Part shown: positions 23,439-33,607 of the stretch, piece by piece
Layout: each line of letters starts with the position of its first letter
How positions within the stretch are numbered: position 1 is the first letter of the stretch
DNA from: Amphibalanus amphitrite
Lineage: Eukaryota > Arthropoda > Thecostraca > Balanomorpha > Balanidae
NCBI RefSeq assembly: GCF_019059575.1
Contig: NW_024882761.1
Span: forward strand, 62,001 to 126,000
Reading direction: 5' to 3'
DNA: 64,000 bases
Position numbers and translations under genes: made by a program
The notes under the pieces: model-generated
Seen by the model: only the letters and a program-made list of their open reading frames with translations
Told to the model about the DNA's origin: nothing
Database searches by the model: none

Positions 23439-24488
23439 ATGGGGAACCCGGACGAAGCAGCCGACGCTGGCAGCCAGCCGGTGATGCGAGTGGCACTTGG
23501 GGATTTTCCGCTGTTTGACGGCTCAACGTCTCTGGAGTCGTTTCTTCAACAGTGTGAGCGCTTATCTCACTTGGGTGGTATTCCGGTGTCGCAGCTGCCG
23601 AGTATAATCGCAGCCAGATGCCGCGGACTGGCACAGCGAGTCGTCGAGGGTGCAGCCGCTGGGGCAGAGGTGACGACAGCCCTTCGTCACGCCTTTTCTA
23701 CTACCTCTACAGCGGCCGCTGCTACGCAGCTGAGCGGCCTCAAGAAGGGCAGCATGCCGGCCCTCGAGTATTCTCTGGAAGTGAAGAGAATGATACGGCT
23801 GGCATGTCCCGAGTTTTTCGACGCGACAGGGAAAGTGAAAAACTGTTGTGGCACCAGTTATCAGGCGGCTCTCTACCGACATCTGCTGGTGGGCCTCAGT
23901 GACCAGGAGAAGCTCCTCCTCTCTCGCCAAGGTGTTGCGACGTTTCAGGCAGCTGTCGACGAGTTGTTGCGAGAGGAAGCTCTTCAGGACGGCGGTGTTA
24001 GGGCCGAGGGGCCCAGAGTTCACTGGGCCGAGTGTGATGCTGTGGACGCGGCCGACGGCCGGCCGGAGCCGCCTCGAGCCCGGGAGGATCGGCGTCAAAG
24101 CGTGGACCGTGTGACGACTTCTCGACGCTACAACGTGCCTCCGGGGCGCGACGGATGTGGATTCCGACGACGATCACCAGGCCCGCCGCTGGGTCGAGGT
24201 GGCCGGTCTCCCGGCCGCTCCCCGGGGCGGCGGCCCTTTGGTGACGAGTGGCGGAGCCGCGGTGACTCACGTGGCCGGTCACCGGGCGGCGGCGCTTCGG
24301 GCGCCCCGTCACCGCGATCTTCGCCGGGCCGGCGGGCCGGGGGCCGGTCCTCGGTCGACAGGCGGGATTCGTCCTCACCAGAGGACGAACAGCACCAGCG
24401 CAGACGTCCGCCGCAATGCTATGCGTGCAGAGGCTTCGGGCATCTCAAACGCGACTGCCCAAACGTGCGCCGGGGCGGACGGTGGTAA
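23439..24488 (+). CDS. Retrotransposon Gag with CCHC zinc knuckle
   Basis: 349 codons from the ATG at 23439, 83 nt after the LTR. The first 200 residues are a mixed helical region consistent with a capsid-type domain. Residues about 205-320 are strongly Arg/Gly/Ser/Pro-rich, and residues 327-340 are a single zinc knuckle (CYAC, then GH, then KRDC). Gag forms the particle and the knuckle binds genomic RNA. The stop at 24486-24488 follows the knuckle. The pol frame, offset by -1, is already open from about 24416, so pol would be reached by a -1 frameshift in the roughly 70-bp overlap. The frame is uninterrupted, unlike pol. Confidence 0.8.
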   Translation: MGNPDEAADAGSQPVMRVALGDFPLFDGSTSLESFLQQCERLSHLGGIPVSQLPSIIAARCRGLAQRVVEGAAAGAEVTTALRHAFSTTSTAAAATQLSGLKKGSMPALEYSLEVKRMIRLACPEFFDATGKVKNCCGTSYQAALYRHLLVGLSDQEKLLLSRQGVATFQAAVDELLREEALQDGGVRAEGPRVHWAECDAVDAADGRPEPPRAREDRRQSVDRVTTSRRYNVPPGRDGCGFRRRSPGPPLGRGGRSPGRSPGRRPFGDEWRSRGDSRGRSPGGGASGAPSPRSSPGRRAGGRSSVDRRDSSSPEDEQHQRRRPPQCYACRGFGHLKRDCPNVRRGGRW

Positions 24489-25514
24489 ACCTTCCTATCA
24501 CCAAAGTGAACATCAACGGTTTCGCGGTGAGTGATTGCCTTCTAGACACCGGGGCGACAGAAAATCTCATTGACAGTAGAGTTTTCAGTGTCCTCGCCCC
24601 TAACGCGAAACTGGAGCCGCCCGTCCCATTAGTGTCTGCTTCTGGACACAGTCTGAACACGCTGGGAACCTGTCGTCTCAGTGTAGACGTGCTGGGGAAT
24701 GGTGAAACATTGACAGGTGTTGATTTTGTTGTTGTGCACAACCTGACCCATGATGTTGTGCTCGGGTGGCGGTTTTTGTCTGATAACCATGTTGTTCTTA
24801 ATTGTTCCCCTTCTCAAAGTGCTAAGATTAAGTTACGGCTGAAAAAGGCTGTCAATGTTCCCCCTCGTTCAGCGGTGTGCTTAGAGGTTAAGATAGATCG
24901 GAAGTTGTCGGATGCGGAATATCTTTTCGTTGGACAGCGGTCCAGTAACGTAGAAGTGGCTGATGCTTTGTTGAAACCCCTCTCCGACAACGTGATTCCA
25001 ATATACATTAGGAATCGCACTAATCAGATGATTACAATGCACAGGCGGAGTGTGATCGGGTATGCAGAAGCAGTCGCAGATGTTGATATGTGTGAGGGTG
25101 ACGCCGCTGCCGCTCCTGATGGCTGCGAGCCTGCCGATGAGCCCAACATTGAGGTGAACTCGGTTTCGGCGGATGATGGGCGGTTTGTTGGCAAGGACAC
25201 AGATGAAATTTTGTCGGAATTTGTGATAGGTGACCCGATAACAGGCGCACAAAGGGACAAACTCGCCGCCTTACTAGCTACATTCCCGGAGGTATTTTCT
25301 CGCGGCTATGCTGACATTGGCAAGTTTAGGGGTGATGACGTAAATTTAGAATTACAGCCAGGAACAAGCCCTCAATTTGTCAAGCCCTATCCTATTCCTT
25401 GGTCTCGGGAGGAGCAGTTAAAATCTCAGCTTGATGAATTACAGTCCTGCGGGGTGTTAGAGGAAGGTGAGCCGGCGGACTGGAACAGTCCTATTTTATT
25501 GATTCCAAAGCATG
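24416..25514 (+). CDS. Retrotransposon Pol, protease and start of RT (truncated by insertion)
   Basis: This frame is -1 relative to gag. A retroviral-type aspartic protease is marked by LLDTGAT (catalytic Asp codon at 24545) and a later VVLGWRFL segment of the ILG-type flap/core. The start of RT follows: an EVFSRGYADIGKF segment, the proline-rich YPIPWSREEQLKSQLDEL helix, then WNSPILLIPKHG. The frame then runs into a nested element at 25515 and stops at 25637-25639 on foreign codons, so RT is cut between its first and second conserved blocks. Confidence 0.8.
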
Positions 25515-26441
25515 GTGTGTCAAAAGTGGAAATAGCCGGTGCGCCGTCTGGCAACCCGGCCGCCCGCCGCCATAGGGAAATTCATGCTTTTTGTCGCTTT
25601 TTCGCTCCTTATGAGTCACTTGATCTAATTAGAGCTTAACTAGGAACGAGGCGGGCCACTTGGACGTATTCGGGAGCCGAATACGGTGTTTTGGAGCCAA
25701 TACCTGGGAAACCCTACCCGCCCAATGCGAGTTTTTAAGTGTCTGCATGCCCAAATTAACGTTGAGCGCGGCCGTTTTCGGCCGGTTTTCCGCGACCTTG
25801 TGGCGAAATCGCCTTATTTATTCAACCAGGGTGGGCTAATTCGCTTAACTAGGAATGAGGTGTTGAAGAGAATTATTCAAGGAATAGAGCTGTGCAAAAA
25901 TATTTTTTGTATTGTTAAAATTGTATCCGCCCTCGAACGATAAATATTGTTGACCCATCAGAAACGCATCCCCTAGAATGCGTTTGGACTTGGCTGGATC
26001 TAATATTAGCGAGTATCTGCTAATGCAGTTTCTTGGCTTACACAGTACGCACACAAGCATACATACTTCCTGCCCTTGGTTATCCCTCATTTGAATGAAA
26101 ATTTTGCTATAATAACTATTCCAAGCAGTCAACAGGTTTTAGTGCAGTGCCAAGTAGGAACCGTTCAGCGCCGCCAGTCTCCCAGGCGGCGCGTAACGGC
26201 TGCCGCCGGCCGCCGCGCCGCCGCTCTGGCAGGGTGTTTGACTTCATATTCTCTGTTGCTAGAAAAGTTGTGGACCGATTTACTTGATTCTTACATGAAA
26301 AGATCCGCCATTCAATTCTTAGCAGATAACGAAAATTTGACGTCAATTGCACGATCCGCTGCCCATATTGTGGTAGGTACTGCCATCTATTGACAAGGCT
26401 GGCGAACTAAAGCCGGGCGGCTATTTCCACTTTTGACACAC
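25515..26441. mobile_element. Nested non-autonomous TIR element inside RT
   Basis: The 24-bp termini start GTGTGTCAAAAGTGGA and are exact inverted copies, flanked by CATG at 25511-25514 and 26442-26445. CATG is palindromic, so the 4-bp duplication could also be counted as terminal repeat. The 927-bp interior has no transposase-like ORF. Removing it together with one CATG brings the two halves of RT back together but out of frame by one base, so a small indel also occurred. The superfamily is not assignable from this copy. Confidence 0.8.
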
Positions 26442-26445
26442 CATG

Positions 26446-27880
26446 GGGTTCGAATGAATATCGCATTGTACAGGATTTAAGGGCGCTGAATAAATGCTTG
26501 CTACCAAAGCGATTTGTTTTTCCTGAAATAGATGATTTCGTCTTTTCTCTGGGAGGTTGGAAAGTGGCTTCATCACTAGATTTGCGCCACGCCTTTTGGT
26601 GTCTTCAGTTGTCACACGAGTCGAGCAAGATTTGCGCATTCCACGCACTCGGTAAGACGTACTACCCTCGGAGAATGCCCATGGGGTGTATGCAGTCTTC
26701 GTACTTCTTGCACCTTGCAATGCGAAAAGTGTTGGGGGACATTGAAGGATGTTACCTTTACAGTGACGATATCCTATTGGTGTCTGAGACCGTAGAAGAC
26801 CATTTTAAGTTACTTCATACTGTGTTTGAGCGGCTACAGTCAGCAGGATTGAAAGTAGCGCCTGAGAAATGCAAATTATTTCAGACATCTCTTAAGTATC
26901 TGGGCCATTTGATTACCCCAGATGGGATCGGGATGGATCCGGAAAGGATTCGCGTGATCCGGGACATGCGGCGCCCCGAATCGTTAAGAGAAGCGAAGAG
27001 AATTTTTGGTTTATTTTCTTGGTTTAGAAAATATGTCCCCTCGTTTTCAAGTATAGCCGAGCCGCTGGTAAAATTATGCAACGCCGAGAAGTATTATTGG
27101 GATGATGAATTAACTCGGTGTTTTGATAATCTAAGAGCAGAGCTGTGCGGAAATAGAATATTGAGCTATCCAAAGAGGGGCTACCCTTTTCTCCTATATA
27201 CGGACTCTTCGTCCACTGGGTCTGGTCAAATGCTCGCACAGATTTTCCCTGATGGCAGAGAGCGGGTGATCGCTTTCAGTGGAAACAGGTATAGCCGGGC
27301 TCAACGGAAGTGGACCATTTTCGAGTTGGAACTTTTTTCTTTTATTCAAGGGGTTAAAAAGTGGTACAAGTATCTAGCCGACGCGGAGTTTAAGTGGCTT
27401 TGTGATTGTAAAAGCGCCCTACAAATTTTGAAAAACAAGGATTGCGTGAACCCGAGGTTGATTCGATGGAGAGCATTTTTGAGTCAATTTCACTTCGAAA
27501 CCGAGCATAGGCCTGCATCGCAAATGCAACATGTGGACGCAATTTCGCGTTTTCATGAGCGGACTGACGGGAAAATGTCTGTGTCCGATGAGGATATGTC
27601 AGACGAGGACTCGGTTCACTCCCCCCCGGAGGGAGTTGACAAGGGCGGTGCATCAAGGCAGCCGCTGAGCCGGCCGGAGCGCGGCTGTGGCGCCTCCGGC
27701 GGCGATAGACGGGCGTCTGGGCGCGGCAGCGCGGCGGGTCCGGCTGCCGCGGTCCGCGGATGGTACCGCCACAGAGAGCGGTGTTTCAGGCCGGTGCGGG
27801 CCGACAGCACCGGATCCTCAGCCGGCGAGGGAAGAGGCGTCTGTGGGCGACGGAGGTGCTGGTTTTGCAACTCCTGTTGA
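26446..27880 (+). pseudogene. Retrotransposon Pol, RT core and RNase H
   Basis: Resumes RT after the nested element: EYRIVQDLRALNK, then SSLDLRHAFW (catalytic Asp block), GCMQSS, and the catalytic YSDD box at about 26759-26770. The RT thumb and connection lead to RNase H, recognised by LLYTDSSSTG (Asp) and later WTIFELEL and CDCKSAL blocks. The frame ends at 27880 in Gly/Arg-rich codons that look out of frame, because integrase continues in the +1 frame. Without a start of its own and separated from protease, this part cannot be translated as one Pol. Confidence 0.8.
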
Positions 27881-28682
27881 AGCAGATCGTCGTGGCAAAG
27901 CCTACGAGGATTCAGAATCAGGGGAAATTAACCTGATTTCTGAAGATTTTCTATCGCAGTTGTCGCTTACCAGAGAATCGCTGATTTGGTACCAAAAACA
28001 TGATAGGGACTGCAGATCCATCGCTCACCGTCTGCGGCATGGTAAATGGCCTCGATCCACTCCCGTGGCGCTTAGACGGGAATGCATAGCGGAATTCTCG
28101 CTGCAGAACGGGGTGCTTGTCAGATATCAGCGCGAGTTTGAGACGACGCCTGTGATCGTGTGGCCGGCGGCCAAACGGTTCGAGCTTCTGCGCTGTCATC
28201 ACGACGTGAGCACAGCGGCGCACTGCGGTGCGGGTAAGATGTGCGAGGTACTTCGCCGCCGGGTGTGGCTGCCAGGTATGAAACGTCTTTGTGAGGAATA
28301 CGTCCGTAGCTGTAGACGCTGCAGCAAGAAAAAGGACACACGCCCTCAAAATCCGCCTTTGATACCACAGGGGGCTGATTGCCCAAATGCGGTCCTAGTC
28401 ATAGATATCGTTTCTATGCCTCGTAGTACCATTTCATCAAAATGTCAGTTGCTTACTTGTATTGACAAATTTTCAGGATTTGTTAGTGCATACCCGTTAG
28501 AAACGGGTTCGGCGGACTGTGTAGCTGATGCACTAGCTCATCACTTTCTGACGTTTGGTCCGCCTGAGCGCACGGAATGCGATGCTGGTTCGAACCTTTT
28601 GAAAAATAACAGGGTGTTTATGTGCGCCAACTGTTCTGTTGTACTTATGTGTGACTGTATCATATTTTGTTGTGCTGTGTAG
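27687..28682 (+). pseudogene. Retrotransposon integrase, C-terminus deleted
   Basis: Real coding sequence probably begins around 27830. An HHCC zinc-binding domain is visible (histidines in CHHDVSTAAHC and cysteines in CRRC, about 28190-28325). The catalytic core shows the first Asp in VLVIDIV (about 28404) and the second in ECDAGSN (about 28581). The Glu of the D,D-35-E triad and the whole C-terminal domain are absent: sequence after GSNLL leaves the family and stops at 28680. A deletion must have removed that part, so the integrase is inactive. Confidence 0.8.
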
Positions 28683-28707
28683 AAAACGTTTTCGTTTTTT
28701 TTTTTTT

Positions 28708-28721
28708 GAAAAGGGGGGAAA
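28708..28721 (+). promoter_or_regulatory. Polypurine tract
   Basis: GAAAAGGGGGGAAA immediately precedes the 3' LTR, the expected plus-strand primer. Confidence 0.85.
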
Positions 28722-28896
28722 TGTCGAGGGCGCGCCTGTTGATGCGGCGCCTTTCAGGTGACCTTGGCCTGGGCCGGTCACGTGGTGCTCGGGTCGGCCG
28801 CCAGCCGGGCGGCCGGAGTCAGTGGTTTTTGGAATACAGTGGCGGCCGGATGCGCTGTGTGTCCGACTGCGACGGGTCCGGTCAGCTGCCGCGACA
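28722..28896 (+). repeat. 3' LTR
   Basis: 175 bp, no difference found from 23181-23355; followed by the target duplication CAGTG. Confidence 0.92.
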
Positions 28897-28901
28897 CAGT
28901 G

Positions 28902-30052
28902 GCGGCGGAAGGTAATTTCGGATGGGGGTGCAAAGATTTCTCAAGGGGCCCCTCTGGAAGTTTTGCCTCCCCCCCCCCCCGATCTTTTTTAGAGTGATTA
29001 TCATTGCTTTATGAAAAACGAAGATTTTGGAAAACAATCCCCAAAAACACAAGTTCTGCAAAATATTTGAAATTACAGTGTACCTATCTCAAATAAAGCA
29101 TAACGAAGCAAATGCAGCTAGTTTTTATCATCTAATCTTGTTTTAGTCTAGCCACCACCCTCAGCATCTCAACCCACTTTTCTGGATCCGCAGTGGACCA
29201 TTACGGGCCCTACGAGACCGTTCTTAGAAGACCGTGTTTAAAAGCCCCTTGGAAACCGACCCCTTAGAGGCTCCTCCAGAGACCTACATGACTCCCCAGA
29301 CCGAATGAGCCCTCCGACCAGGGTCGGTCCCTCAGAAGTTGCTGAAGGGTTTCAGAAAGCAGTATACTCGTAGGCTCGAAAGGCTTTTGATGGCTCTCAG
29401 AGACTGACATCGGACCCAAAAAAGCCTGTATGGAGACCCTCCAAAGCCGGGATGGCCACCAGGAGCCGATGTTTAGCCTAAAGAGCCAGCATGGAGGATT
29501 GAATAGAGGAAAGGACTAGGAGTCTCAGTGGGGCCTTCAGGAGCCAGCGTTTGGGGCCCCAAAAGTATGTGTGGGGTCTTAGAGGCAGGTAAGCCCCTGG
29601 AGGCCTATAGAATTGCATAATTCCAACTCATAATGTCTCTAAATATTATTCCTCACATTTCAAACACAAGTTTTACTTAAAATTTATTAACAAATTTATT
29701 TATTAAAGGTGAACTATTTCCTTTAATCAACCGAGGTTTTCATTGAAGATATGTGTTGCATAAGTACAAAAATTGACGCATGCAAGGGATCTTGGAGGAC
29801 AATTGTTGTTTGTTAATTTTGGATGACAGATGTTAATTAAGAAGGAATAGGCCCTTGCTGCTATAGATACCCACTTATAAACATAAAAATGCACTATTTA
29901 TGGACGACGCAGTGAAATTAAAATGATGTTAACCAGCGCCTGACTGGGGTAGGTATATTCCATAACACAACTGACTGGGGGGGGGGGCTATTTGGAGCCC
30001 CCCCCCTCCTATCTCCGAAGGTACTGGACCGATTTTCAAAACTCAAACGGTG
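28902..30052. other. Intron 1 sequence without recognised gene
   Basis: AT-rich stretches and a G/C-run fragment of the TTAA family at 29925-30005, starting TTAACCAGCGCC. A short inverted motif TAAAGGTGAACTATTTCCTTTA at 29704 matches the ends of the hairpin inside the hAT-like element at 42073. Confidence 0.5.
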
Positions 30053-30060
30053 TTTGATAG

Positions 30061-30208
30061 CAGTGGCGGATCCAGGGGAGGGCAAATAGGGCAATTGCCC
30101 TCCACAAAGGACATCATTTTTAACATTACGTCTATGGCAGTGCATGAAAAGAAACAATAAATTGTGATGGTTTGCCCCTCCCAAAACTCTGGGTTGGATC
30201 CGCCTATG
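30061..30208. mobile_element. 148-bp hAT-type MITE
   Basis: Ends CAGTGGCGGATCCAGG and (inverted) CATAGGCGGATCCAAC are flanked by the 8-bp duplication TTTGATAG (30053-30060 and 30209-30216). An 8-bp duplication and CAG-GGCG type termini fit hAT elements. It interrupts the conserved flank of a TTAA-family copy: the uninterrupted text TTCGATAGCCCC is seen at 15362. Confidence 0.85.
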
Positions 30209-30252
30209 TTTGATAGCCCCGGAAGATCTGTGAGCGAAACCTAATTTGGACA

Positions 30253-30913
30253 GAGTTCGACAGAGCTCTAAGGAGTCCGCAGAGGGCCATTTCAAGTCGA
30301 TATTTTACCTTTTCGACGCTTTGCGTTCGTTATTTTGTCATTTCGATATTTTGCGTTCGATATTTTGCCTTTTCGATATTCTGCGTTCGATATTCTGCCT
30401 TTTCGATATTTTGCGTTCGATATTTTGTCTGTTCGATATTTTGCGTCCGATATTTTGTCTTTTCGATATTCTGCGTTCGATATTTTGTCTTTTCGATATT
30501 CTGCGTTCCATATTTTGCCTTTTCGATATTTTGTCTTTCGATATTTTGTCTGTTCGATATTTTGCGTTCGATATTTTGTCTTTTCGATATTCTGCGTTCG
30601 ATATTTTGCCTTTTCGATATTTTGTCTTTCGATGTTTTGTCTTTCGATATTTTGTCTTTCGATATTTTGCGTTTCGATATTCTGCTTTCGATATTATGCT
30701 ATTCGATATTTTGCGAGTTCGATATTTTGCAATGCGATATTATGCAATTCGATATTTTGCGATGTCGATATTTTGCGATGTCGATATTTTGCGGTTCGAT
30801 ATTTTGCGATTTCGATATTTTGCGCATTCGATATTTTGCTTTCGATATTCTGCCACTTCGATAATTTGTCTTCGATATTTTGCTATTCGATATTTTGCTT
30901 TTCGATATTTTGT
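30253..30913 (-). repeat. AT-rich minisatellite array A4, inverted copy of A3
   Basis: Tandem TCGATATTTTG units from 30297 to 30913, preceded by the 44-bp flank that mirrors 23041-23084. Ends in the same TTTTGTCCGGAACC boundary as array A2. Together with A3 it gives complementary arms of about 640 nt inside intron 1. Confidence 0.9.
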
Positions 30914-31960
30914 CCGGAACCCGTTGAACACGCCCCTTCTAACTCGGCCCCTGGGCTACGTAGCGATACGCGGAAGGCGGCGTTCAAAAGAGCGCCAAAA
31001 ATAATGACGAAATCAATTCAGTCACTTTTTTGGTCAGGTCAAACGTCAGGTCACCAGAGGTCATTGAAGGCAAAATTTCGCCGATTTTTAGGTCAAATGT
31101 CGACAGTTTTCAATAAGCCAAGGCATAACTCAGGAACCAATAGAGCTACAGCACCGCGGAAAAGCGCATTCGATAGCACTATCGACGCCCTTTCTGAATA
31201 ATTATCTCAGATTTGATCTACCTACCGTCAACGGTTTTGCCTGCAGGGGCCAAAAACTGCCATAATAGCCGATTTCTTTGGAAACAGTTTTTCTGCCATA
31301 ACATTTGACTCCAGCCTTGCACGAGGTTACCTTTACCGGCATCGTGTTCCTCTCGTCAAGACGCATCGAACGAATTTTAATTTGACCTTGAAAGGTCAAC
31401 TTGAAAATTTGACCTCAGGTCAAGGTCATGACCTGACCGGAAAGGGTCATGCTGCATATCAGTCGATCCGTGTCATCGGAACACATCCAAGGCGTTTTCA
31501 TCGCTCTAGCATGCCTCCATCAAAAGTTATTCTCGAAAAACTGTTAGATACCATTCGTGACCTGAGATGACCTCAGGGGCATAAATTGGGGTCACGGATA
31601 CCATTTTCATGCTCATTGTGTCTTAGTTACTTGTAATTCAGTGTTTGGGAGTGTCTATAATAGTTTTTGTCCAAAAGAGGCGCATTTCAATTTTCCCCCA
31701 TTGACTTATAATGAAGAGTTCGCAAAATTGACCTGACCTTAGGTCATCGATATCAAAATTATGATACACATTTTGTACATACTATTGCTCTTAGCAATCG
31801 CTGGAAGTTTCAAAGGGATCGGGCACTCGGTGTAGCTATGGCAGACATTGAAACTTCTTATGAGGTGAGGTTACTTCAAGTGACCTGGTGACCTGACCTT
31901 GAATGACCTTGGCCTGAAATTTTTACAACATGTGCCTGAAATTAAGGTGTGCCAAAAACG
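30914..31960. repeat. GGTCA/TGACC-rich repeat stretch
   Basis: AGGTCA and TGACCT half-sites occur densely (31030-31110, 31380-31450, 31560-31600, 31725-31755, 31860-31920), often as direct repeats. The same stretch contains CTCGTCAAGACGCATCGAA, which recurs at 18300 and 55290 in related form. No ORF of interest. Confidence 0.65.
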
Positions 31961-31970
31961 GCGGCGCGGA

Positions 31971-31994
31971 CCTAACCTAACCTAACCTAACCTA
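31971..31994 (-). repeat. Interstitial (CCTAA)n telomere-type repeat
   Basis: Four perfect CCTAA units plus CCTA. Read on the minus strand this is TTAGG, the ancestral arthropod telomere unit. Confidence 0.75.
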
Positions 31995-32114
31995 TGAGAA
32001 ATATCTCGTGAAAAACCACAGGGTGTTCAAACACCCCGAAGCAGGGCGCGGGGCCATACTTCCTGGATTGGAAGTATCGCGGTTTAATACTTCCTGGATT
32101 GGATGCTATTTCAG

Positions 32115-32337
32115 TACTCAACCTGGCTCGCTCTCGCCGAATCTTCACCTCACTGATGAAAGAAACGCCCTTTCGAGCAACCCTGAGCCTGAAAACGACC
32201 AATCAGCATTCGGCACACAACAGGAGATATCTGACCTTAAAGCCCAAATTCGATCATTGAAAGAAGACCTACAGCTGAAGGCTGAAGAGATGGACAAGTG
32301 GAAAACTCGTCTTGGCTGCTTGTTCACAGAACAACAG
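32115..32337 (+). CDS. THAP9-like transposase, exon 2 (coiled coil)
   Basis: Acceptor CTATTTCAG at 32106-32114. The split codon with exon 1 is restored in frame. Residues about 104-178. The segment QQEISDLKAQIRSLKEDLQLKAEEM... forms a leucine-heptad coiled coil, matching the dimerisation region that follows the THAP domain in P transposase. The exon ends CAACAG with donor GTCAGG at 32338, phase 0. A stop 18 nt into the intron shows the exon must end here. Exon 2 lies only 327 nt before exon 3. Confidence 0.75.
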
Positions 32338-32664
32338 GTCAGGTCAAAAGACTAAATATCAGTCCAAGGTCAATATCAAACAGTGCAGGGCAGAACCTTT
32401 CTAACTCACTATGTCACCCAAAACGACCTTAAACCTACTGGTAGCTTTAAAAGTAAATAAGAAAAAATTAAAAGACCTTAAAAGGGTTTGTCGTAGCTTT
32501 TCCACTGTGTTTTATCCGCCCGATCTCGTTTACATAAAAGTGATTTGTCTAAACGTAACCTGCAGTCAACGACCATAGGAATGTACAAAATACTTTAATT
32601 CGGGGCTGCGGAGTCGACGAATCTTCGGCAACTCCGACACTTTCATTTCATTTCTTTTTTCCAG

Positions 32665-33239
32665 ACCCAGTGCCTCCTGTCTGCCAAACGTCCTTATCCT
32701 TGGGATCAGGATACTATAACCAAGGCACTGGAGCTGCGTGTGCGTCTCTCACGACAACAGTATGAGTACCTCAGATCCACTGGCTACCCTCTCCCATCAC
32801 TCGCCACAATACAGACGTGGCTGAAAAAGTTCACCGTGCGGCCCGGAGATGCCAGGTCCTGTGTGGACGTGCTCGCTGGTTTCGTAGCCAGCCTTCCGGA
32901 GCGAGACAGGGAATGCGTCATAATGTTTGACGAGATGAAGCTGAACGACTCAGCGACATACGACGCCTCTAATGATTGCATGCTGGGGCCAAACGGTCAG
33001 CTCCAGCAGGTCATGATCCGCTCGCTGTTCGGTACCTGGAAATACCCAGTGTACTTCCAGTTCGATGAGGCGGTCACGGCCGCATCCTTTCTCCAACTGG
33101 TAAAGGACATCGAGTCGTCGGGGGTGAGAATCGTGGCCGCAGTATGCGACATGGGCCCCAAGAACCGCTCCCTGTGGACCCAGCTTGGCATCACATACAA
33201 AGGCGACACTTACATCACACATCCATCTGACGACTCCAG
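32665..33239 (+). CDS. THAP9-like transposase, exon 3 (HTH and first half of RNase H fold)
   Basis: Acceptor TTTTTTCCAG ends at 32664; donor AG|GTAAAT at 33240; phases agree with both neighbours. Residues 179-369. A helix-turn-helix-like segment (YPLPSLATIQTWLKKF) is followed by the RNase H-like core: IMFDEM supplies the first catalytic Asp (residue 267) and AAVCDMG the second (residue 340). Their spacing of 73 residues equals that of Asp230 and Asp303, the catalytic residues I recall for Drosophila P transposase. Confidence 0.85.
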
Positions 33240-33607
33240 GTAAATGCATTACATAGGCGTTATTGACTTTAAATTTTAAAAAAAGTAATTCGGCTTCGTT
33301 AAAAAACGACGCCGCATGGGAAGGGTGTTTAATTTTATTGTTCAAACATTCTCCCCGCTCCGGCGTAGTTTAATTTTAAGGTCAGGTCAACGTCAGATCA
33401 AATATAAAAGCATTTGTTTGCACAAAATAGTACGAATTCAAGGCAAATCGTCACGAGAAATCCGTTGTTGGTCTTAGTTTAGTGTCCCAAAATTTGTCGA
33501 TTTCGGATGCCATACCCTCCCCGCCCCATTCCACGGGAGCGCATGTTGAAACGTAATTTTCACTGGCATTATCGGACTTCATTTGTATTGGCGATTTTAT
33601 TCCCCAG

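Larger units (their letters stand above)
23181..28896 (+). mobile_element. Ty3/Gypsy-type LTR retrotransposon with identical LTRs, pol broken
   Basis: Two 175-bp LTRs that begin TGTCG and end CGACA, with no difference found by eye, bound a 5.7-kb unit. It is flanked by the 5-bp duplication CAGTG (23176-23180 and 28897-28901). A tRNA-Leu primer site follows the left LTR and a purine tract precedes the right one. Order inside is gag, protease, RT, RNase H, integrase, as in Ty3/Gypsy elements. Pol is disrupted by a nested 927-bp TIR insertion, frame changes and loss of the end of integrase, so it cannot encode a full polyprotein. Inserted in sense orientation in intron 1 of the THAP9-like gene. 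Confidence 0.92.

Noticed and set aside
25686..25943. Possible transposase ORF in the nested TIR element
   Set aside because: 85 codons with no DDE or zinc-finger motif; the element is better called non-autonomous.
26440..26460. tRNA-like GGTTCGAAT box
   Set aside because: It is RT coding sequence with no acceptor or anticodon stem around it; no tRNA or rRNA gene was recognised in the window.
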